Of a DNA stretch of 64,000 nucleotides, positions 14,261 to 26,849 are shown piece by piece. The stretch is taken from contig JAKCWW010000965.1 of assembly GCA_026260175.1 (NCBI GenBank), forward strand, positions 8,652 through 72,651, written 5' to 3'. Under the pieces are notes generated by a model. That model did no database searches, was not told the origin of the DNA, and saw only the letters and a program-made list of their open reading frames with translations. How positions within the stretch are numbered: the first letter of the stretch is position 1; each line of letters opens with the position of its first letter. Position numbers and translations under genes: made by a program. Source of the stretch: Reticulitermes lucifugus. Its lineage: Eukaryota; Arthropoda; Insecta; Blattodea; Rhinotermitidae.

Positions 14261-15003
14261 ATTTCTTTAAATCAATGGTAATTTGTATTTACCGTCAAAC
14301 ACAAAAATTTATTGTAGTCAACAATGCTCAACAATGCTACATATTTTGGTCTATATGACCAATGTCAGTCATAAATGTACATGATTTAAAGAATAAGTGA
14401 AATGCGTTAAAAATATGTTCCAACATAGTTTTAATGCATTTCACTCGTTGAACAAAAGGATAGGAGACATTCCGCCAATTTAATTTAATTTTTCCATGAA
14501 AGAAAATTTGATATTTTGTATTTCCCAAATATTGAAACTCTGTCACTTATCGTAATTTTTTCTCTGTTTGTATTATGATAATTTCCTCAATTCTTGTCAC
14601 AATACATGAACATGTACTTAGTTAGCTCTCTTTTACGTCTAACCTAACCGTTTAATTTGCTCTGATACATTTTCCATGTTTCTCCCAAATGTTTTATTAA
14701 TATAAATAGTTCAGTAAAACTGCAAAATGCCATTGGTTCATATAATTTTATTATATGCGTTTAACAATAACATTTGTTTCGTTTTACAGGTGTTCTGGGG
14801 CATATAGATGCCAACTTTTCCTTCGAGACTTCGCTTTCGACATTCCTCTTGATGCTACTTATTTTACAGGAAGCTTTCTTATCACAAGATATGCACTTAC
14901 ATGTGTTCAGAGAGTTATAATGAAATATGTATGAATTACATCGCATCAGGAAAAATTACTCCCTTGTACGTGCTTCAATATCCATGTAACTACAAAATAT
15001 TTC

Positions 15004-15032
15004 AATATATATATATATATATATATATATAC
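15004..15032. repeat. (AT)n microsatellite
   Basis: An uninterrupted TA dinucleotide run of about 27 bases. Confidence 0.9.
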
Positions 15033-15648
15033 GTCGAACGTATTTCTTCGTTCCAGAATTTTGATTTATATTTGGTCTCGTAAGAAACTGAATGTATATT
15101 AGACCATCACTTAAAGGAGGGATTAAATTGTGTCAACATAAACTAGATTAAAATTCAAAGAGTCTACAATGTACACCCTTAATACCAAATTTCACGTCAG
15201 ACATTCATAATACTATACTAAACATGCGGTCATAGGGACAAGGTCTCGCAATTAGGCCTCCATTTAATGCACTTCGAGTTACGAATTTATACATAGCCTG
15301 TGCTGTTTGCAGACTTAGTGGATGTTTCAGTTCTTTCAACTAGCCATTCTTCACTTATAAATCTTACACAGACGGTGCTTCAGATTGAGTGGCAGAGAGT
15401 GATGGCACCTCCGGAAGATTTAAATATTAACTGATTGGCTATTTATATGCAAATGAAGTAAATAAGCGCAGCCCGGCAATAGCAAGCGTACACAGAAGCA
15501 AGACAGAAGAAGAACGTCAGCCGTGACTAGTAATTGGTCACGCTTTCCTTCCTTAGCTAACGCACACTTATGACAACTCAAAATAAATATATAGCCCACT
15601 TTTCTGGGAAAAACAGTTTAGAATATTTTTATTGATTTTGAGTGTAAT

Positions 15649-15650
<2 letters not shown>

Positions 15651-15682
<32 letters not shown>
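15651..15682. repeat. (ATT)n microsatellite
   Basis: Uninterrupted ATT trinucleotide repeats, about ten units. Confidence 0.9.
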
Positions 15683-15789
15683 AGTCCGGAACTTCAAATA
15701 GATCAATACGTAATGCCCTTATTACCTTATACTTTCCACATCAACACAACTTAATTTTATTCTTTGTAGAATTAACATTGTTCCTACTA

Positions 15790-15894
15790 TATATTAAACC
15801 AAAGAAATGCACCTTCCCTATCAAATTTTAATAGTAATATATATATTACTATTAGAAATTTGATAGTGAAGGTGCATTTCGTTGGTTTAATATA
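15790..15894. repeat. ~105-bp palindrome / foldback element
   Basis: Two arms of about 50 bases, one beginning tatattaaaccaaagaaatg and the other ending in its near-perfect complement, meet at an AT-rich centre (taatatatatatta). The arms differ at only a few positions. The inner strand word GTGCATTTCGTTGG also occurs at 31,245-31,262, linking it to the element tail there. It could form a long hairpin. No coding capacity. Confidence 0.85.
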
Positions 15895-15999
15895 CAGTGA
15901 GATTAAAATGCACGGTGAAGGTTATAAAAATAGTTCCTACTAGTTTACAATAGCTTTCTTAGTTCACTGGTTCTCCCTTCCGAAATACATGTCTAGAAT

Positions 16000-18900
16000 A
16001 AACTTTAAATCACTCAACAAACTCGAGTCAAATGCTAATCGTAAATAAAAATCCTAGTACCTTATGCTCGACACTTGCCGTAATCTTCAATGCAATAATG
16101 CTTAGAGGTTCAGCCGAAAGCTACAGTGTACCCGTTCAGGTGGTGTTTGTAAGACGCAATACAGTCGCTTGCTAATGTATTTACATCGTTCTTAAACTGT
16201 CTGTTCTCATATAAAATGTCGAGGAAGTACCCAGTCAGTAACGAAACTGGTTCAGATAAAGAGATGTAGAGAAAAATATGTCACTGGGAGAAGATGCAAC
16301 ACAACAAGTGAGCTCTAGAAAGAAAGACAAAGAAGGCAGCTCAGATACGTTAAATATTTCTCTTAAAGTATAGGAATACCTGCCACTGTTAAAGACTCAA
16401 GGCCGTCCTATTATTCATCATCCTTGTTAACATCATTAATGAAGTCCGAGATCTCTTTGTTTTAGAGCAAATTTATCCCATCAGTGTCAGCCTCCATGGC
16501 ATCTTCCATGGTGTGTTTTATACTGATAGAGCACCCTGGAGGTTCTCCTTTCAGCTGTTGTTTCTAAATGTTCTCTTCTCTAGTCTTGTACTTATGTACG
16601 GCCCTGTAACCATATTTGGCGCCTCATTTTTATGGTTAATGGAGGATACCATCCGAGAATTCATTGGTCTAAATGAAATGAAAGAGAAGCAAGCAAACCA
16701 GCAGAAAATCCAGATTCTTGCTATTAACGAAAGCTAGATTACGCTCGCTTCAAAATATAGACATTTTAAGGCCTCGAGGCAAGTAGTAAGATGAAATAAT
16801 CAATGACAGTTTGAACTGCCGTTCACTGGATTATATAGAGAAAATGACCACAATTTTTTACAAAAAGGAACGGTATTTCCAACATGAGTCTCACCCCGCC
16901 TTGCGTTCTTAACTTCTCCAGGCTACATATATATCGGAGCGAATCCAAAGAATTGTCAGGAATGCTAAATCATTCGTGACTTGTGCTATAAACACTGAAT
17001 TTCCCCGGATTATAGAAATAATCAAGGCTAGGATCCTGCAATCATTTTTACGTATGATTTCTTTAACGACATTCTTTAATGACAAGTAAATCGTAAATTA
17101 TGTAGAAGGAATGGCTTCGGTCTAATTTGAAGTATTGTTTCGCCAGCGGCCTGCAGGGATTTGAAAACCATACCAAAAATCTCAGTCATCTTAGCTAGTC
17201 TCCGATGAAATGTGAACTCAGGACCAGGCGAATAGGAAGGAGTTGTACACACTCGACTGCAACGTACATCATCACATAAAATAGACCTACTTAGGAACTT
17301 CAAGGGCTTTATGTGCGTACGTGTCTCAGAAAGAGAGTCTTATGAGTAAGTCTCACAAAGAAAGACCCATGATTAAATTACAGCCATCTGATCCTCCTTA
17401 CGACAGTCTCTTAGTGCGTCTCTCAACATCTGAACACTTTGTCGGGTTCGCAAATAAGTAACGAACTCCTACCAAATTCAGAGAGTGTTTACGTCCGTGG
17501 TGTTGAACGGACTGCATGGGAAGCATTCGCGATCTATTTCAAGGCATTACTTCGGCATTCACTTCGAGGAATTTAGTAAAAGATGAATGTAGTCGAGCAG
17601 TTCTTCCCGTGTGCCAAGTCACAAGAGTCACTCCTTAAACCAGGCTACCCCACTGTGATTTTGTGCGAGTTACATTACGTTAACCAAGCAATGATTCTAC
17701 TGTTGCTACCAGCCCATTAGTTCGTACAGATATTGTTTATGACAGGGAGTTAAAGTGTACTGTCTTTTGCAATGTCGTTCATCTACACTGTTAAGAAACG
17801 CGATAAGATAGTCCTAACTGAATCATATGACGGACGGACATGAACACGCAACTCGTCATGTGGCTCCTAATAAAGAAGCACAATCCAACAAATCTGAAGG
17901 TACCCGTCGAGTTACTTGTATTTCTGCTTCGTATTCCATTAAGTGCCGGATTAGATTCTTGCCCAGAGACATGTTATTCTGGCTGATGGTTCCGTTGTTT
18001 TCCTCAATATGCCTACCAAAGCGAAACTACTAATAGACTAAATTACAACAGGCTACAACATTTTCCTATGACATTATTACATCATTCAAACAACCCTCAT
18101 GGCAGTCGGTGATCCATAAATGTGCAGGTGAAAGGATGGCTTTATTTAATCCACCAATAAATCATTAAATTTTAGAAAGATTAGGAAATTTGATGATAGC
18201 TTATGAATCTTTTTTTCCCGATTGCATTAAGAGAAGTATACCACTTAACACATGGAAGTTGATAAGCTGTATGCTAGGGCTTTAGTGGGGAGGGAATTCC
18301 TCTACATAGCTAGAACAGAATACTGGTTACCATACACGACAGTCAGCTGCGTGAAAATATTTTCTGCCTGTAGACGTGACAAAACAAAATAGTCTATTAA
18401 GTAGCTAAAGAACATAAAATAAATTTTGGCGAGAAAAGTAGGAAAGAAGGCGGAAGAGAAAATGAAAAAGCAGGAGTAAGAAACGAAGGGAAAAGAAGTG
18501 AAGTGCTGAGAGAGGTGAGGGTTAAACGGATAAGACGAACACTACATCCGCCGGAGAGGCGACATCGTCGACTAATACTAAAAGCGTCAGTCCCATGACC
18601 GTCTGCGTCGGTCGGTTCGCATCATGTTTTAAATGCCAGAGTCAACACGGGGTCGGGGAATTGGCATTTCTCCGAGATTCAATTATAGATAGCATGGTGG
18701 CATGGCTAGGCAAGAGAGCCGCGGTATACACATATCATCGTCAACCCTCTATATTGCCATTCCTCTTCGCTGTCGGATATGATGCGACACGTAAAGAAAC
18801 TTGCTTTAGAATCCTGAGCTCTTATTGAAAATATTTTTTCATCTTACCTATTAACAGAGCTGTTAATTGTGTCGGTTCAGATAAATAAACGAAATTACAG

Positions 18901-19920
18901 AACAGACAAGAGATCGTGACTCAAACCCATATAACAGGCATTACAGACACTCACATTTAGTGCTACTATGATCATTTGCTAACAAGAAGGCGGGTTCATG
19001 TCGGTGTGTGGGTTGAGGGAGAGAGGACTCGAGAGGTTAACTTTAACAAACATGAGTATCAAAAACGAACATCGCTGTCATGAGTAGTGCAATCTTTCGA
19101 GAAAGAAAAGACGGTGCACATATCAACCACCCTCCATCCCTTTTATCATTAATAAGCAAAACCAAGTACTCAAATTCTCTATGCCTTACCTTACACTTAA
19201 ATTCTTGTTCACTGGTTCAAAAAATTGTGCGAACTCCACGGACACCAAACAACCACCTGAAATATTTGCTTTCACGAAGCAATTATATTAATAGCCATGT
19301 GTTTGGCCAAAAGTTTGCGCATTCTAAGTGGACATTATGATGTCCAATTATATTAAGTTTTGAGGGCTGACAGAAAAGTGTGCGGCAGCAGCAACAAAGG
19401 ATGGCTGACGCCTATTGTTTCAACTCTCACCACGCAACAATCTTTGCTATGATGACCGAAATGCCATCCTTCAGTTTCCGCAAAATTCATAATAGTACTA
19501 ACCCTGTTAGGAAAGAAGTTATGTCACCGAGTAAATTTCAAACGTCAAATTGAAATGATTATTGACTTATTGTCATTATATCAAATTATTTTGCATGATT
19601 AATACGTTGTTTCTCACTTTCATAATCCGTCATTCTTTTCGAGGATTCATCACCACAAAACTTCAAGACCCAACACTTAAATTTCGCTCGGCCACAATGT
19701 TGCTGTCGTTAAAGACAGAGAGTTAGGACCCAGAGGAAACATAAGGAGTTTATATTATAGAAAATACAAACCTATTTCAATTTCGATACTTAACGGAGTA
19801 TCATTTAAAGCTGCCTTATTCTTTGTTAAGAACAAGCTCTAATGTCATCGGCTTTAAAAAATTCTAAATAAGCAATTTTTACACCAACCGATGCACTATT
19901 AAAACCACCTTTATTGCAGC
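16000..19920. other. intergenic, no gene seen
   Basis: Frames here (for example 16,513-16,737 plus, with a hydrophobic start) resemble no family I know and lack support such as splice sites with matching phase. Composition is ordinary for the intergenic part of the window. Confidence 0.5.
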
Positions 19921-19929
19921 TTTTGTAAA

Positions 19930-19939
19930 TATATATACC

Positions 19940-19972
<33 letters not shown>
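19930..19972. repeat. (AT)n microsatellite
   Basis: A TA run of about 30 bases following 'tatataccccttatata'. Confidence 0.88.
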
Positions 19973-19973
<1 letters not shown>

Positions 19974-21118
19974 ACGTGAAATTCTAAATATCTGAGAACC
20001 ATCAGAACATGAATTCTCCATTATGAAAAACGCCTCAAATATTTGTGAAAAAAATATTGAAATATTTTAAACTTGTAAACAGTGATTTACGTTGGAGAAT
20101 GAGCATATTTGTAATTCGTAATGAAAAAAATCCCGTGACAGTTTGTGAAATTCTTGTTACTGTGACGGAAGAGAGTCCAGAATTATTACATATGTTATTA
20201 CATATGTTATGCTTTGGGCAGCTACGGACAACACTGAAAGTGCGACGGACATAGAGAAAACTGTTACGAATAAAGCGATCAGTTATCCCCATCCTATCTT
20301 TTATTACAATTATTGCATATTGCATTATTAAATTTTAATTGAAACTTCCAAAATTTTTAGACTTTTTTTAGACAATAAACAATGGGAAATAAAAACTTAG
20401 CTCGCACACGGTATCCTAAATTCCACCGAGGAAACGATTCGAAATTCCTTAGAGTTTCATTAAATCGTAATAATTTGTGGGCATAAAAAATTTAAAACCA
20501 ACACCCATTTTAATAGCGAACAGTAGAGTGGAACCTAAACTCTTCAAACCGGATATTTAGCCATGAGGAAGAGGAAGTGTGCATGTGTTTACGAAATTGT
20601 ATATGGATTATAACTTCTTAAATAAAACACTACAGTCTGTTTTATACATAAATTTCCCCGCTTTACTGTCTAAAACATAAAAAAACTATTTTAAACAACT
20701 ATATTAAGAATCAGAACTCTGATTCCAATATTTTTATTTCAATGGGGCTAACAAAGCGTGTCGTTTTGTTTCTTCAACAACTGCCGTAAAGTAATTACTC
20801 TGTTTATATTCGTGTTCTTTCAAAGCCAGTACTTCAGGAACGTCTTTCATATAATCCTAATTTTGATGCTTATTTGATCATGCATATTCTGAATTTCTAA
20901 AATTAATTAAGCGTTCATAAAAAGATAAATTGGGGCCCATGTAATTATACGTCTCTCTACAATTTCTCGTAGATATTTGGCTGCTGAACTGATCCTGTTT
21001 CAATTTAGCCAAGTAAATTAACTGTTTTATATTAAGGTATTTATTTTTAAAGTGATATATAAGAGAAAAATAATTTAATTTTTTACGTTTGTCGTCCCGT
21101 TATGTTATATAAAATAAT

Positions 21119-21515
21119 AAGAGAAATAAATTGCCATCAACGCAACTATTAAGTGTTATACCCTTAATATGGCAATATGTTTCGACCTCAGAGGGTCATC
21201 ATCAGACCAATAGTACAAAACACATAAAAGTTATTGTATAAAATGTGTTAAGGTTTGAATTTCAATTCAAAACTTAATTCAATTGTAAACAATTCATTCT
21301 ACGCACTTTATACTACTGACCTAATGATGATCCTCTGAGGAAGAAATATGTTGCCAAATTAAAGATGTAACACTTACTAGTTGTACACTGATATGTATTG
21401 ATAACCAACTCGTACACAAATAATAAAACCCAATACTCATTGTGTATACGCAAGTACACGGTATTGACAATGTTAAACTTACTAGGTGTGTTGACGGCAA
21501 TTTATTTCTCACGTT
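21119..21515. repeat. inverted-repeat element with unequal arms
   Basis: The left arm (about 21,119-21,207) and right arm (about 21,320-21,515) are inverted copies: both contain 'gagaaataaattgcc', a 'taagtgtta' block and the hairpin module near the inner ends (CTGATGAT-GACC-loop-GGTC-GAAAC on the minus strand at 21,179-21,204; a diverged plus-strand copy at 21,321-21,347). The right arm is longer by about 100 bases and holds the word ctagtaagt twice, so the extra length probably arose by internal duplication or was lost on the left. A ~110-bp non-repeated spacer separates the arms. Confidence 0.75.
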
Positions 21516-21599
21516 ACAAAAGAAATTAGCTTCAACGTTTTCAATGTCTGTGCCATTCAAATACTGAAATGTCCCAAACTTCAAGCTTGTGAAACAACA

Positions 21600-24500
21600 G
21601 CTTACAACATGTCAATATTTGTTTCTTGTTAATTCACTAAATAGCTTCTGCGAGTAACTCAGACCACTTAGGATTATTCCGTCAGCAACGACTTTTGGCC
21701 TAAGTTATTGAATGTATTTAATCTGTAAGAAAATTGAATAAGTAAATTTCAATATTGGCCCGTTGAAAGACTGACTACCGGATATGTGGTTTCAGTTGAG
21801 GCTCGCCTGAAAGTTATGACTAGGGTGAACGTTTATTTTAAACCCGCCCGAAGCTATCATCAAAGATCAAGATTGAAAATAAACCCTACAGAAGCGATAT
21901 TGCTGAACAGTGGAGGAGAAACAACGCAGTTCCGCAGAAAAAGAATATAAGGCCAAAAGTATGACAGCAAGGTAATGCTTACCGTCTTCGTTCATCGCCA
22001 AAGACTCTAAAACCGTGTTTTCTTATTTTGGACGTCGTACAAGCCACTGAACTGACGTCGAAATATTTCAGGCGTTGAAAACAGAAGGTTTCGTGCCCTT
22101 GAATTCTACAGCCACAACATAATTCTACGAGAAAAACCTCCAGAACTTGGTGACTACCCGACATGTATAAGCCACTATTAATTGTTAATGTGTGTCTGTG
22201 GCAAAACAGATTTACGATAATCGTCTTCGGCCAGGTTGCTAGTGAAGCCCCGTTGTAATGTAACTTATAACAGAAAAATAAGCAGATTTCATCGTCACGG
22301 TCACACACTTAATTGTAATAGGAGATATACAAGGGTTTGGAGCCATCACCAGTTAAATGAAGAAAGATAGGGAACACAGTAGATAACTACGTGTTGGGAA
22401 CGGAGTAAATCCACAGTGGCTTCCTAGGGATTCGGACAGGTAATAAGGATCTTCCGGAAAAGCACTCGGATAGCAGTATTCAAAATTTCCTACATGAACA
22501 CTAACTGGCATCTTTATTTATTTGCCACACAACTGGCACATGGCTTTGAACTTAGTACACATTACGGAAATTTACTTCACTCGATGCAGTTACTTGTTCT
22601 AGTCGTAGCTGTAGCGTAAAGAAAACAACATTAATTGCATGACACACGACCGTTAAGGACTTCTCAGTTGTCGCTAAGTTGTATGGATAGCTTTGTTTGC
22701 GTAAGTTCAAAGATTCAAGTTGCAATTCTGTCTGAAAAGCGACACGCCAGGATATATCGTCACCTCCATATGTAACAATGCTTCTCAGAATGTTTACAAT
22801 TAACGGTGTTTGTTTAGTTAGGCAGCAGTGTTAATATGTACATCTCAATTCTTAGCCTAGCAATCAGTTTTTATTTTCATATAAGCTTTCTGATTGGCTG
22901 AGAATAGGTAAGAGAAATGAAGACAAGCCATTTGTGTGAATGCGAAATGAAGGCTTTTCTCACACAGAATCTTCAAAGCTCCGAGCCGTCATTCTGAATT
23001 TTATGAATAAAATCCACCCCAGATGTGCCAAACACTTTTGTTTATAAAAGTTAAATTTGTTCACCTGTAAGGAAACTGGAAACAACACGCAGGAGCGGCT
23101 TCGATCTCTCTTTTACGACCGCTACACGGTCAAGTCTTATCCTTTAGAAAAATAGAACCAAAGGGCGAGGTTTTTGGTTACTCTAAGAAACAAGTCACCT
23201 TTGAGTCCGGGATTTACAATGCTATAATCTCTTTAAATGAAAAAACAGCGATGTGAGATCAGGTGACCGAAAGGGCCATGTCGTAAGGTCGTAAGGGACG
23301 GTAAACAGTAAAATTATATTTGAGATCATCAGCATACGAAGCAGAAAATAAAGCTATTACGCTTCGAATTTCGGTAATTTGTTCGGAATGTGTGCTGTCT
23401 TAATACTTCGGGTCTTCTTTGGAAATTATAAATTATAAAATATAAATTATAAAAACTGAGCATTGTAATTGTTATTGTTTGTGTGCCGCTGTGCCGCCTT
23501 GATATGTGTATAGCACTATAATCTGACTATTCGTATGTTTTAAAAACTTTATGTTGCAATGCGAAAAAGAAAATTAACTCAGACCATGCCAACAGCAAAA
23601 CAATGAACCTAACAGCAAAGCCATGAAGAAACGATTCAAAGATAATACACACTACATGCAAGTGAGACGAGTTACAGCCTCATACCGCTATGAGCGTTAC
23701 GCTCGATTTCATTTATGGCAGAACTTTCTCTATGTGTGTCTCTTTTCTCCGCAATTTTTTTTTTGTCTAAGGAGAATTCATAGGCAGCAGGTTATAGCAA
23801 AATCTAGTTAAAAATCTCTACTTCATTACTCATACATTTTATCATTTGTTATCTCTCTCTCTCTCTTCCATTACAACCAAAACTGCTCGGTATGTAAGGC
23901 AGAGCTTTAAGCACTTGCATGGCCTGTCCCTAGTCTGTCAGGTCTGCTTTTTTTTGAACTGGGATACACTTTCATTAGCATGCCCTAAATGACAAAGTTT
24001 TAATTCTTGTCTCTGCAGTTATAGAACATAATTTCTGCTGCGACTGCTATTGATACCATGAAGCATCGTCAAGATTATGAAATACAACAAATATTAATCC
24101 CTTCAACTGCGACTTAATTTTCGTGTGTACGGAAAGAAAACTCAGTGCCCATTCTTCCTCAGGTAGTTTCTGAAAACGAACTGCATTAAATAAGCTGCTT
24201 ATTTGTTACATCACGAATCCAAATAAACTAACACTTAACGCTTGTAAATAGGTGCACATCAATGAATCTGTAATAAATTTAATAAGAAAATTAAAGCAAA
24301 GGAACTTAAAACTTTTGACTGACACGTAAGGATTAGAGCACTGCAAGAGGCAACCACGGATTTCTTCTTACCTTCCATAAATTCAGGTTCGAAAAAAGAA
24401 AGAGATGTCACTTGTTTTATTTTGTTTATTACAGTGGCGTTTAGGAGAATAATTCTTGTAAATACTTAAATCTCTTTATGAGTGAATCTGCCTATTAATG

Positions 24501-25000
24501 CCTATTGACTAAACTGAGACGATCGCGAAAGGCTCTGCGCTCTATACACCGTATGGCCTCTCAGAAAATATACTAAACTTAAGTGTAGATGACAAACAAA
24601 GGAAACTGGAAAAAAAATGGTTTTCTATCATTCTTAACGCCTTAACATTTTATGCCATTACGCTCTTCCTACTACTTACCTCTCCACATACGTTCCTGGC
24701 AATATCTTAAATATATAAATAATTTATTGTGCCACAATTTTCGTGCCTCTAAGTTTTCATTCTTTGTAAAAAAAAGAACCTGCTTACATCCCTTTATGCT
24801 TCATGAAATTATAAATATAAAGATGCATGTTTTTATTAATTATTATAAAAGTTTTAATAACCTGCATAAAAATTAAGCTAGCAGTCTCCGCTTTCAGTAG
24901 TTTTCGTGGCCGAAGTTGTGTCATCATCCTTAAGAAACCAATTTACAAAAGTCTTGAGTTATGTCCACTACCATTAAAGGGACTCGGTCCTGGTTTCATG
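21600..25000. other. intergenic, no gene seen
   Basis: Longest frame is 109 codons (21,979-22,308 minus) with no recognised domain. A short TC run (about 23,850-23,866) and an internal 'ataaattataaa' duplication near 23,430 are present. Confidence 0.5.
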
Positions 25001-25012
25001 AAAATAAGTTTA

Positions 25013-25222
25013 GTAAGGGTAAAGGTAAAGGTAAAGTTCGCCCTAGAACAGGCCATGAAGGCTCAGAGGGGGAGTACAGGTATAGCTCTACTCTTTCTTT
25101 AACCTCGGCGCTAGATGGAGGTGGGTGGTCAACCCCAAGACCCGGCCGCTTTATCCCCGGGAATGACCCGGTACCCATTGTACAGGAGGCTGGTTAGGCC
25201 CCAGGGCCGGTGTATATGTGGA
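25013..25222 (-). repeat. SINE family B copy, 5'-truncated
   Basis: It starts on the plus strand with three GGTAAA hexanucleotides (the SINE tail in reverse), then a block also found at 36.4 kb ('gctcagagggggagta', 'ctagatggaggtgggtgg', 'ggccgctttatcccc', 'ccccagggccgg'). The tRNA-like head present at 36.6 and 48.9 kb is missing here, so the copy is 5'-truncated relative to them. Transcriptional orientation is minus. Confidence 0.75.
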
Positions 25223-25369
25223 TGGGAAGCATTAAAATGGATTTTAAAAGACGGGGTGTACTGAAAGGAACCAGTGGCGGTGAACAGAGCAAAGAAACTT
25301 TTGACATCATAATATGTGGAAAATTTATTGAGTAGCTGAATGACTCTTAGGTTTACAAGGATTCTGATC

Positions 25370-25960
25370 ACTGCAGTCAGTTATTTAAGCCTAACTAGTC
25401 AGCCCATCATCTACTACGTAGTTACATAGCGAGTCAGTGCGTAAATTAAATCAGTTAATTAAGAAAATAATAAACCCTTTAGAGAGCGAGTTATGGGTCA
25501 GTTTAAGTAAAAGATTGAAGTATTATGGGATGTAACGTTGTGCCTTTGAGTACGTAGTTCCTGAAGTTTAGATGACACCATGATCCTCCGAAAATGTAGG
25601 AAAACATTTACCTAACGACACAGGGCAAAATCCTGGAAGATTTGATCCTACGGCAAGAACCTAAAAGCTCTCACCAATTTAGGTAAGTATGTAAACAGAT
25701 GGTAAGTCAACGGGTGGGTTTTATTCAACTATTTCGTCAATCAAGCATTTCTTTATTGACTGACTAGGATGGTTTGTTAGTTAATCATTCAGTGAGTCAA
25801 TAAATCATTTTCATTAGTCAGTCAATGAGTCGTCAGGCAGTGAGTCAGGCGTTTACTTGGTTCTTCAGCCAAACAGTCGATAGGTCAGTTATTTAATCAA
25901 TCAACTAATCTGCCAGTTACTTGAGTTACTAATTTAGTCAGCTATGTATACGGCCTTGTT
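25370..25960. repeat. degenerate TCAGTCA/GAGTCA tandem region
   Basis: Words such as 'tcagtcaatgagtcgtcag', 'cagtgagtcaggcg' and 'tcagttatttaatcaatca' recur loosely, especially at 25,730-25,940. Same flavour as the arrays at 11.2 and 29.0 kb. No clear period by eye. Confidence 0.5.
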
Positions 25961-26094
25961 AGATATTAAATATAAAATTACATTATTTATTTATGGTTTA
26001 TATAACGGTATTTTCAATGGCTTCGAGTTTACATAAGCTATAGACAAATGGTTAGGTGATTAGTGAAAAATAAACTAGTGACGAAACCGAAGTA

Positions 26095-26250
26095 AGCACT
26101 TTTGGACTAATATGAGGTAATATCGTGTCAATTTCGCAGAGGGACTTGAACCCCAAAAAGCCTCTGCCGGAATAGCCGATCACTGAGCCAGATTCGAACT
26201 TGGGACCTTCTGAATATGAAGCAATAGTAACCACTCGATTAATTACAAAT
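26095..26250 (-). repeat. tRNA-derived SINE fragment
   Basis: On the minus strand a tRNA-like head is seen with an A-box-like 'gagtggttactattgc' and a B-box-like AGTTCGAATCT, followed by a 'ggctttttggggttcaagtc' body block typical of insect tRNA SINEs. It cannot fold as an intact tRNA by eye. Confidence 0.5.
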
Positions 26251-26400
26251 TTAATTGTAACGTATGAAACACACAGATAATATAAAAATGCCTCCTTACT
26301 AATATGTATTTGGTGTATCCATGCCCTACAGGCACAATTTCGTGAAATTTCAGGCTGTTCCATTCCCTTAATGAAAACAATAAGATGTAATTAAACACTA

Positions 26401-26616
26401 TCACATATTCAGACAGCAACAAAACATGTCCCACGCACATGTTGTGTTATTCAAACCAACGAACAAGCTGTGTCTAGGCATCTCAATTAAGTCACCCATT
26501 GCTCCGTCACATGGACATAACCTCACGGATAATTTGGTAGTCGATGTTGCATCATCGTCAGCAACTATAATTATCGCCAGAAGGAACAATGTGAAAACTA
26601 CAATGTGCTCCGTCAT
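26401..26616 (-). CDS. small Cys-rich secreted-like ORF, doubtful
   Basis: A 71-residue frame starting at 26,616. The first ~19 residues (MTEHIVVFTLFLLAIIIVA) look like a signal peptide, followed by an acidic start (DDD), a C-x-C pair and a C-terminal CAWDMFCCC cluster, six cysteines in all. The same frame stays open upstream to 26,847, so this start is chosen only because it gives a signal-like N-terminus. No family recognised and no neighbouring exon found. It may be a chance frame: the complementary strand is also open here. Treat as a candidate only. Confidence 0.15.
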   Translation of the reverse strand: MTEHIVVFTLFLLAIIIVADDDATSTTKLSVRLCPCDGAMGDLIEMPRHSLFVGLNNTTCAWDMFCCCLNM

Positions 26617-26849
26617 AAAAATTGCCACAAAAAGAAAATAACAGATTTCTTTGATGAAAATGTTGATAATATTAAAATAACGAACACACGTCTGATATAT
26701 ATTCGTGAGAACCTTTAACAAGCAAGTTTGCATTGCAGGAACACACTCGGGTGGTAGCCTGGTTTTGTTACAATCCAAGAATTGCTTTTTTTCCTGATAC
26801 CTGTTGTATTTCTCCTCATTCCTCTCAAGTAAATTCCGCGGTAACACGC

